A DNA stretch of 64,000 nucleotides. Source: Muscardinus avellanarius. Its lineage: Eukaryota; Chordata; Mammalia; Rodentia; Gliridae. This document shows, piece after piece, positions 57,171 to 64,000 of the stretch. Location: NCBI GenBank assembly GCA_963383645.1, contig OY726563.1, positions 27,374,821-27,438,820 on the forward strand, in the 5' to 3' direction. Below the pieces are notes generated by a model that was given only the letters and a program-made list of their open reading frames with translations, did not search any database and had not been told where the DNA came from. The position numbers and the translations under genes are program-made. How positions within the stretch are numbered: position 1 is the stretch's first letter; every line of letters begins with the position of its first letter.

Positions 57171-60100
57171 TATAATTTAGCAACAGTAATATTATATATG
57201 AATGTGTATATTTAGTAAAGAGATATAACTCAGAGTTGGCAAAATGTTAGCAGTTGAAAAAATTAGGTTGTAGGAATACATGAGTTCTTGTACTATTCTT
57301 AAAATTCAATGAAATTTTTAGGCCTCAATATATCACATACTATGTAAGCTGCCACATTCGGGAGTCCATTTCTGAAGATATGTTCATTTTTTGGATTCAA
57401 TTAATTTGCTCTGAATTATCTATGTTGGTAAAATGGATGTCAGGCCCCTCATAGAGATTATCCCCAGTGGTGAATCTTCATTCAGGAAATGTCAGTGTGG
57501 GACTTCAAGCCAGAGTTGACAAGAAAGCATTGTTCTATCAGAAAAGGAGATGTGACTACTTTGAGGCTCACTTACAAGGTAATTATTATTTATGATCATG
57601 TCAAATTACCTAAATGTCAGCTATATTAGGAATTCACAGTGGCATTGCCCTGGGCTTTATTTCTTGGTAATACTTTAGCAAATTCTCTCCTGAGGCAATT
57701 TTATTCAATAAATTGTAGTGGACACAAGTTTGTAAGTTTCTAGAGATGAATGTTTAGAGAGTGAAAGTGATAGCAATTATTAATTTACAGAATGCCAGTA
57801 GTGGTAAGCTTTCATAAGGAGCTAACTCAGTAACATATTTTATACATAAGAATAATGATTATTATAAAATAATAAAACCATATACAATTAGTGTTTACTA
57901 AATTACAAAAACCAAGTATTTTTAATTTTTTGTGTTAATTAAAATATTCAAATTTATGTCTTTAAGGAATAATACTTTTCCATTAGTCATCCTAATCACA
58001 ACTGTAGCTTACTTTTCGTTATTACTTCAGCTTGTGTTAGAATGTAGTCCTAAGTACTTTTCCTGTCTTATTTTTTAGTTCTTCACATTTGTAGCTCATT
58101 TTTTCTAGCATCTCAGCATGTGGGAGAATCTAGATCTAAGTCCTTTTCCTCTCTTACCTTTTAGTTTTCACCATTGCCCTATGAAACATGGGTACAATTA
58201 ATAATATTCCATACACAATAAATATTCACAGTCAGATATTGAGATGAGCTTTAATTTACATTTTTAGGGGTTGTTTAAACGGGGAAGGGAAGAAAGTTAG
58301 TACAAAATAGTTTAGTAAGAAGAGTGCTGCTTAGAGAATCGAGTTCCATCTTTTGTTGGTGGTCTCTGGAGCAGCATGCAGAGCAATAGACTCATATTAA
58401 ACAGGCCTGTTCTGTTTGAACAGAATTCTGGTCTATGTTAATTTTGGTCATTTACCTCTAAATTTGCTTCCACATTTATCTCCTAACAACTGGACATTCC
58501 TCTCACTTTTTAAACATATTTTTATAATACTTTTGATGTAATTGTTAAAATTGAATTTCAAATACTTACTTATAAAATTAGGGCAAAACTATATAAAGCT
58601 TCAACTGTACTATTACAGAAAATATTAGGAGAGAGATTATAAGAAAAAAAATCAAATAATAGTCACCTACACTAGATGTCAAAGACATCCTATAGTAAAA
58701 TCTGTATTATTACAATAAGTTGTATTTTCAAAATACTATATTCTTAATTCATATGGAACCACAAAAGCAGAACGTTTTTGAGCAATTTAAGTACCAGTGG
58801 GTAGTCTCCAGTTGCAGCATTAATACAAATGATGAAAGAAAGAGTAGTTCTTTCAAATCACCTTAATTTATTTGCTCTGATCATTTCACTCTTTCTGTAC
58901 TTCAATGCAACAATCTTTTTAGAGAGTATTTTTATTAAATAAATGTAGGAATAATTTCTTTTTATACCTAAGTATCTCCATTCCAAATGCCAAAATCACA
59001 ATGTGACTGTAAGCAACTGCAATCAATTATATTTCAAATACATAAAATAACTTATCATTAGGATATTAAGGGTATACTGAATCAAATGTCCAATATTCAT
59101 TTTCTTAAATTAAAACAATACTTTCAGTTATGGGTAATGCCTTAGTGTACTGAAATAAAGGTAAATATGCCAGTGAACCTGAAATTAACTTTATTTCATG
59201 ATTTTGAATTTATCTTTCCTTTTAGTATACACTTTATAAAACAAGCTTTTAAATATCAAATTATTCCACAGCAACTAGTTTATTCAATGAATAGGAGTGA
59301 AAATTGCAATATATATGAAATACTATTTGTTCAGAATTATCCTTTTATCTAAAAATACCAAGGAGGCAAAATGTGAAAATTTGTATTATAAATGTCTCTT
59401 TCCATATTTGTAATTAAAACACATTCATATCATAGAATTGAATGAGAAATTTAAATTACCAAGTGGGACCTAATTTTTATGTGTCAATATAGTAGTACAC
59501 ATTTTTCTCTATATTTAAGTAATGTACAATATGGAAAGTCATGAGGTAGAAAAATGATTTCAATATTTTTCCAAAATATTTTAAAATAAAAAGTCAGTGA
59601 TATATTTAGCCACTGACCTCTATTCTTTCCTGGGTATGATAGAAAGAAAAATAAATAACAAACTAAATGCAGATATTTTCCCACCCAGGTGAGTATGTTA
59701 GATAAAATAGAAAACAAGCTTTTGTTTGATGCCCAGTAGTACAAATACCAGTAGTGCAGACATATTTTAAGACAATTCAAAAGTAAAATCTATGCTTTAG
59801 AGAAATATTGTGTAATAAAAATACATGAGATTTACCCAAATTTCTTATTCAATTTTGACTTGCATATTTTTAAAAGTCATTTAGCTCCAAAATGGGCAAC
59901 AACTCTACCAAAATATGAAATTCCCCTACACATTTTACATCGAAGAGGATTAGTTCTATGTTTCTCACTACTAAGTAATAGAAGAATATGTAGGTAGTCA
60001 ATTTAAGTATACATATATGTGAATATTTTGTATGTACACACACACACTCGTACCCCTAAACCCCCCTTAATAACATCACTAGGGAAAAAAAACAGAAAAA

Positions 60101-60483
60101 ATACAGAAAACTTTACTATTTATAAGCATATATGTGTGTATGTATAAATACCTACAAGCAACACATACACACATAAACTGAAAAGAAAAAAAAAACACAT
60201 TTCAGTCTCTTATGCATTTGACAGAGTAGATTCCTCAGCAATGTCAAATGTGATTATTTTATGTGTTATATTAACACTGGTTAGTATATTGAGAGTAAGA
60301 GCTTTTAGAGTGCAGGCTGTGATACAGCTGTCAAATATCAACCAGAATCATCTTTGAATTTACAGCCTAGAACTGAAAGGTCCTTTCAACCCTTTGAACT
60401 GAATATATGAAGGAAAAGATTTACAATGATTTTGACTTTTGAGAGTCAATAATTTCATAAAGACCTGTTAAAAGAAAATGTTT
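57171..60483. other. Unique AT-rich intergenic DNA
   Basis: No gene, tRNA or named transposon recognised over 3.3 kb. It contains one tandem duplication (58005-58178) and short CA runs near 60046. Confidence 0.5.
58005..58178 (+). repeat. Two-copy tandem duplication, 87-bp unit
   Basis: Unit 1 (58005-58091) and unit 2 (58092-58178) share tagct, 'tcagc(t/a)tgtg', agaat, 'ctaagt(a/c)cttttcct', 'tctta' and 'ttttagtt'. Moderately diverged, so not recent. Confidence 0.8.
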
Positions 60484-60680
60484 AGATGGATATGGTGGGC
60501 ACCCCTGTGATCCCAGTACTTGGGAGGCTGAGACAGGATCATCACAGGTTTGAAATCAACCTTATCTCAAAACTTAGTACCTCAAAAACTTAGTGAGATC
60601 TTGTTACAAAGTGAAAACTAAAAGAGTTGGTGGTGTGGTTTGGAGGTAGAATGCCTATGGGTTCAATTCTCAGTACCCTT
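60484..60680 (+). mobile_element. B1-dID SINE
   Basis: gatggatatggtgggcaccc, 'cttgggaggctgagacagg', linker 'aagtgaaaactaaaag', ID half agttggtggtgtggtttgga and end gggttcaattctcagtaccc. Confidence 0.83.
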
Positions 60681-60999
60681 CCCACATACAAACAAATGTT
60701 TACGTATGACAAAAAAAACCTCTTAGACATAATTGAATTAACATTTTAAAATATTTTACTTATGGTAGGATATCATTTATCAGTACAAATTGTAACAAAC
60801 CTATATGTAAAAAATTCCCTAAAGAACATAGTTTAAAAGCAATAACAGTTTGCAAGCACAGTAACATTAAAAGAAAACATTATTTAATGTAATTATTTAA
60901 TGAAATTATTTCTGGAAACAATATTTCATTTTAGATGTAAGTGGTTTTCACATTTTTATGCTTCCCCAAAATTACCAGTTAAAGGCATAGTTTAAAACA
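60681..60999. other. AT-rich spacer
   Basis: Nothing recognised. Confidence 0.45.
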
Positions 61000-61198
61000 A
61001 TTGCTGGGCGTGGTGGCACACTTCTATAATCCCAGGATTTAGGAAGCTAAGACAGGATGATATCAAATTTGAGAGCAAATGACTCTGAAAATGACCTCCA
61101 AAACCTCGGAAGACACTGTTTAAAAGTAAGAAAATAAAAAGGGCTGCAATATAGCTAAGCAGTAGAATGACCCTTGGTTCAATTCCAAGTACCAAAAA
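61000..61198 (+). mobile_element. B1-dID SINE, diverged middle
   Basis: attgctgggcgtggtggcac, 'ggaagctaagacaggatg', ID half gggctgcaatatagctaagc and end ttggttcaattccaagtacc with a fair B box. Confidence 0.82.
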
Positions 61199-61264
61199 AT
61201 TAAACCATTTAGGCTAAAAATATTTAAATGTGCAAATATTATAATGCGACATTGAAATATACTA

Positions 61265-61437
61265 TTATTATTTTTTGATGGTATTGGGAATTGATCCCAA
61301 AGGCATTCTATCACCCTTTGAATTTTTTGTTTTGAAACAGTCTGGCTAAATTGCCGAGAGTCTCATTAACTTGAAGTCCTCCTGTCTCAGCCTCCCAAGT
61401 AGTGGGGTTACAAGTGTACACCAGCACACCTGACTAA
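61265..61437 (-). mobile_element. B1-dID SINE with shortened ID half
   Basis: Antisense: ggtattgggaattgatccca, 'ttttgttttgaaacag', tgtctcagcctcccaagtag and 'acaagtgtacaccagcacacc'. Confidence 0.82.
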
Positions 61438-61465
61438 ACTATCTTATTTTAAAATTGCACCTAAA

Positions 61466-61640
61466 AGGGCTGGAGCAACATGGCGGCCCCCACGATTTTC
61501 GTGCTGCGCTTTCTCGCGGGCTGGAGCGCTGGTGTCGACTTGGGTGATTTAGATAGGCGGATTGCAAAAAGGTCATCACTCCTTAGGATTTTAGAGTGGA
61601 GAAGAACACGGAAGCCAGCCTTCGTGAAAACTGTCCGCAT
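61466..61640 (+). promoter_or_regulatory. GC-rich segment with YY1-like motif and ATGGCGGCC start, unidentified
   Basis: An abrupt change to CpG-rich DNA in an AT-rich region. 61476-61486 reads caacatggcgg, close to the YY1 consensus AANATGGCGGC. YY1 motifs occur at L1 transcript starts and at CpG-island first exons, where the ATG may also be the start codon. From this ATG (61480) a 72-codon frame opens with M-A-A-P-T-I-F-V-L-R-F-L-A, which has the look of a mitochondrial targeting N-terminus, but its 3' part runs into a SINE at about 61641. I cannot identify it; it may be a decayed promoter/first exon, a retrocopy start or a retroelement 5' end. Confidence 0.4.
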
Positions 61641-61822
61641 CGAACCGGGCGTGGTGGCACATGCCCAGTTCTTGGGAGGCCGAAGCCGGAGGATTTAGGT
61701 TCAAAGACAGCCTCAGCAAGTATTGAGACTCATCACCCCAGTGAGACCTTGTATCAAAATGAAATAGGTCTGGGGTGTCGCTGGGAGGTAGAATGCCCCT
61801 GGGTTCCATCCTCAGTACTCCT
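61641..61822 (+). mobile_element. B1-dID SINE
   Basis: aaccgggcgtggtggcacat, 'cttgggaggccgaagccgg', 'gtgagaccttgtatcaaaat', ID half gtctggggtgtcgctgggag and end cctgggttccatcctcagta. It shares 'tgaaataggtctgggg' with the young type but keeps the old ID end. Confidence 0.87.
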
Positions 61823-61861
61823 CCCCCCAGAAAAACCTGAACTGTCCACATGAGACTTTAT

Positions 61862-62016
61862 TTATTTATTTATTTTGGTGGTACTGGAGGTGTTAGGGGC
61901 ATTCCACACCCTCAGCCCTATTTTTTTAGTCTTTATTTTGAAACAGGGCCTCATTGAGTTGCAAAGGGCCTCGCTAGCTGAGGCTGCCTACGAACCACGA
62001 TCTTCCTACGTCAGAC
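61862..62016 (-). mobile_element. B1-dID SINE, truncated in B1
   Basis: (ttta)n tail at 61857-61876, ID half with gaggtgttaggggcattcca, 'ttttgaaacagggcctcattgag', ending at 'cttcctacgtcag', where the next SINE begins. Confidence 0.83.
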
Positions 62017-62216
62017 TTTTTTTTTTTTTTTTGTGGTACTGCGGATGTAACCCAGGGGCATTCTACCTCCGAGCTACCCTATTTTTTTTTTTTTTAATTT
62101 AGTTTTGAAACAGGGTTTCACTTAAGTAGCTGAGGCTGGCTGTGAACCTGCAGTCCTTCTGTCTCAGTCTCCCAAATGCTGGGATTACAAGCGTGCATCA
62201 CCACGCCCGACTTTTA
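62017..62216 (-). mobile_element. B1-dID SINE
   Basis: Poly-T (62019-62033), tactgcggatgtaacccagg, 'ctccgagctaccc', 'ttttgaaacagggtttcac', tgtctcagtctcccaaatgc and 'aagcgtgcatcaccacgccc'. Probably inserted into the B1 part of the preceding SINE. Confidence 0.87.
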
Positions 62217-62390
62217 AAAAAGCATTCTTTTGAGACCCCTGGAAAAACCAGGCCCAGTAAGACGCTGGGTTCTGGGCAGGGGTCGTGCGCGGGGCACGCC
62301 AGCTGGGGCCAGGGTCGCGGGACCCTGGGCCCCGGGCCGAACTGTGCGTAGCACGCCAGACCCCTGGAGAAACCGGGCCCAGAACAGAAA
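62217..62390. repeat. CpG-rich segment with 126-bp partial tandem duplication
   Basis: Imperfect repeats gacccctggaaaaaccaggc (from 62233) and gacccctggagaaaccgggc (from 62359), followed respectively by 'gtgcgcggggcacgccag' and preceded by 'gtgcgtagcacgccag'. Dense CpGs between 62284 and 62380 resemble a CpG-island core. No gene recognised. Confidence 0.6.
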
Positions 62391-62852
62391 AAGATAAAGA
62401 AAAATATCGGAGAGGAGGTAAGAAAGCCGTTATGGATGCCAGGACACTGGAGATGCAGACAAAACTTATCTAAACGCACTGGATCTTATGGAAAAATTAG
62501 CCGTGAAAGAGGACTGCTCTTTCTCTATATTGTTAAGAATCTCAGACATCACATATAAGGAGAGAGTTTAGCGGAGACCAAGGAGAAATGTGGTGTTGAA
62601 AGAGTTCTCCACGATGGTGGTGGAGACTTGTATTCAGGAGAAGCAGAAACCGGATCTTACCAACTTTATTTTTTTGGAGAAATTACACCAAATGTCGAAT
62701 GCTACCATCACGCATGCTTAGGAACACTGGACAACATTCAGAGTGGAAAAAGGATTTGAAATGGTGGAGGCAGTGGCAATGCCAGTGGCCAATACTCAGG
62801 GGAGGCAGAGATCTGATACATTACACCTGGAACCTTTGAAATAATAATCACA
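62391..62852. other. Unrecognised segment between the CpG-rich block and the minisatellite
   Basis: Base composition is intermediate. It contains a strong splice-donor-like sequence (ggag then gtaagaaag, junction 62417/62418). From about 62452 to 62572 a 39-codon frame of ordinary protein-like composition ends at a stop; a second such frame from about 62575 runs to a stop near 62758. Two imperfect copies of one motif lie about 150 bp apart (62637-62670 and 62789-62830: tcaggagaagcagaaacc against tcaggggaggcagagatc). No homologue recognised. Confidence 0.35.
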
Positions 62853-64000
62853 GAGACAGTGATCGGAACCTGCTGAGGGGTTAGGCGGGCGCCGGGGCCA
62901 GTGGCCGACATCAGAGCTTGCTGTGAGGCAAGGCCACTACTGAGGCCTCCATGGCCGGGATTGGAACCTGCAGAGGGGTTAGACCGATGCTGGGGCCAGT
63001 GAGGCTGGCATCGGAGCCTGCCGTGAGGCAAGGCCGGTGCTGAGGCCTCCGAGGCCAGGATAAGAGCCTGCCGAGGGGTTAGGCCGGTGCTGGGGCCAGC
63101 GAGGCTGGTATCGGAGCCTGCCGTGAGGCATGACCAGTGCTGGGGCCTCCGAGGCCGGGATCGGAGCCTGCCGCGGGGTTAGGCTGGTGCTGGGGCCAGT
63201 GAGGCCGGCATCGGAGCCTGCCTTGAGGCAAGGCCGGTACTGGGGCCTCCGAGGCCAGGATACGAGCCTGCCGAGGGGTTAGGCCGGTGCTGGAGCCAGT
63301 GAGGCCGGCATTGGAGTCTGCCATGAGGCAAGGCTGGTACTGGGGCCTCCGAGGCCAGGATAAGAGCCTGCTGAGGGGTTAGGCCGGTGCTGGGGCCAGT
63401 GAGGCCAGCATCGGAGCCTGCCTTGAGGCAAGGCCGGTACTGGGGCCTCCGAGGCCAGGATAAGAGCCTGCCGAGGGGTTAGGAAGGTGCTGGGGCCAGC
63501 GAGGCCGGCATCGGAGCCTGCTGTGAAGTAAGGCCGATACTGGGGCCTCCTAGGCCAGGATAAGAGCCTGCTGAGGGGTTAGGCCGGTGCTGGAGCCAGT
63601 GAGGCCGGCATCGCAGCCTGCGGTGAGGCATGGCCGGTGCTGGGACCTCCGAGGCCAGTATCGGAGCCGGCCAAGGGGTTAGGCCAGTGCTGGGCCAGCG
63701 AGGCCGGCATCGGAGCCTGCCTTGAGGCAAGGCTGGTACTGGGGCCTCCAAGGCCAGGATAAGAGCCTGCCGAGGGGTTAGGCCGGTGCTGGGGCCAGTG
63801 AGGCCGGCATCGGAGCCTGCCGTGAGGCAAGGTCGGTACTGGAGCCTCCGAGGCCAGGATAAGAGCCTGCCGAGGGGTTAGGCCGGTGCTGGGGCCAGCG
63901 AGGCCGGCATCGGAGACTGCCTTGAGGCATGACCAGTGCTGGGGCCTCCAAGGCCGGGATCAGAGCCTGCCGAGGGTTTAGGCCGGTGCTGGGGCCAATG
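62853..64000 (+). repeat. Minisatellite: alternating 50-bp units with 100-bp higher-order period
   Basis: About 11.5 copies of a 100-bp unit, continuing past the window edge. Each unit is two related 50-bp halves: A (gaggccggcatcggagcctg, then ccgtgaggcaaggccggtac, tggggcctcc) and B (gaggccaggataagagcctg, then ccgaggggttaggccggtgc, tggggccagt). A starts at 63001, 63101 and so on; from 63699 one deleted base shifts the register (A at 63700, 63800, 63900). The first A near 62903 lacks 2 bp and is the most diverged. The long minus-strand open frames here arise because the repeat is GC-rich with few stop codons and are not credible genes. Confidence 0.95.

Noticed and set aside
61480..61698. A genuine 72-residue mitochondrial-type protein starting at the ATGGCGGCC
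   Set aside because: The last third of the frame is SINE-derived and I recognise no family, so it is reported only as a possible first-exon or retroelement 5' end, not as a gene.
62198..63830. Long open frames (80-98 codons) on the minus strand across the CpG-rich block and the minisatellite
   Set aside because: They come from GC-rich repeats with few stop codons; the 100-bp period changes frame every unit, and the peptides (Pro/Ala/Arg-rich repeats) have no domain. No start context or splicing supports them.

Overview
The window is mammalian, AT-rich, intergenic nuclear DNA. I find no host protein-coding gene, rRNA or convincing tRNA gene. Open reading frames are short and either lie inside LINE-1 (L1) remnants, SINEs and tandem repeats or look like chance. 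The organism is most likely a squirrel-type rodent (Sciuridae or a close relative). The main clue is a two-part SINE present in about 30 copies: a 7SL-derived B1 half joined to a tRNA-derived ID half, which matches the B1-dID family known from squirrels, dormice and beavers. Ancient mammal-wide elements (MIR, probable L2, old L1M) lie beneath it. I cannot name the species.

Layout. 1-15 kb: truncated L1 3' ends, B1-dID copies, microsatellites and single-copy AT-rich DNA. 15.6-22.2 kb: a dense L1 block. It holds a classic 5'-inverted (twin-primed) L1, an L1 ORF2 body interrupted by SINEs with clean target-site duplications and by another L1 3' end, and two ancient L1s lying head to head. 22.2-28 kb: mostly unique, with a MIR and a small retrocopy of an unknown polyadenylated RNA flanked by a 13-bp duplication. 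28-29.6 kb: a second inverted L1. 33.3-40.3 kb: three minus-strand L1 pieces, one of which keeps an almost complete 5' half (two 215-bp 5'UTR monomers, a YY1-type start, ORF1, and the endonuclease and reverse transcriptase parts of ORF2) but has lost its 3' end. 41-51 kb: SINEs, an old L1 3' end and unique DNA. 51-57.2 kb: an ancient L1 split by SINEs, then a younger L1 inserted into the tail of another L1. 57.2-61 kb: unique, with an 87-bp tandem duplication.

The last 2.5 kb differ sharply from the rest. A GC- and CpG-rich segment with a YY1-like ATGGCGGC motif starts at about 61466. Three SINE copies, a CpG-rich 126-bp partial duplication and about 450 bp of unrecognised sequence follow. 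From 62853 to the window edge runs a minisatellite of alternating 50-bp A and B units (100-bp higher-order period). This is the best candidate for something undescribed: either a diverged CpG-island promoter or first exon, or a composite VNTR-bearing retroelement resembling the primate SVA layout. The sequence alone does not decide between them.
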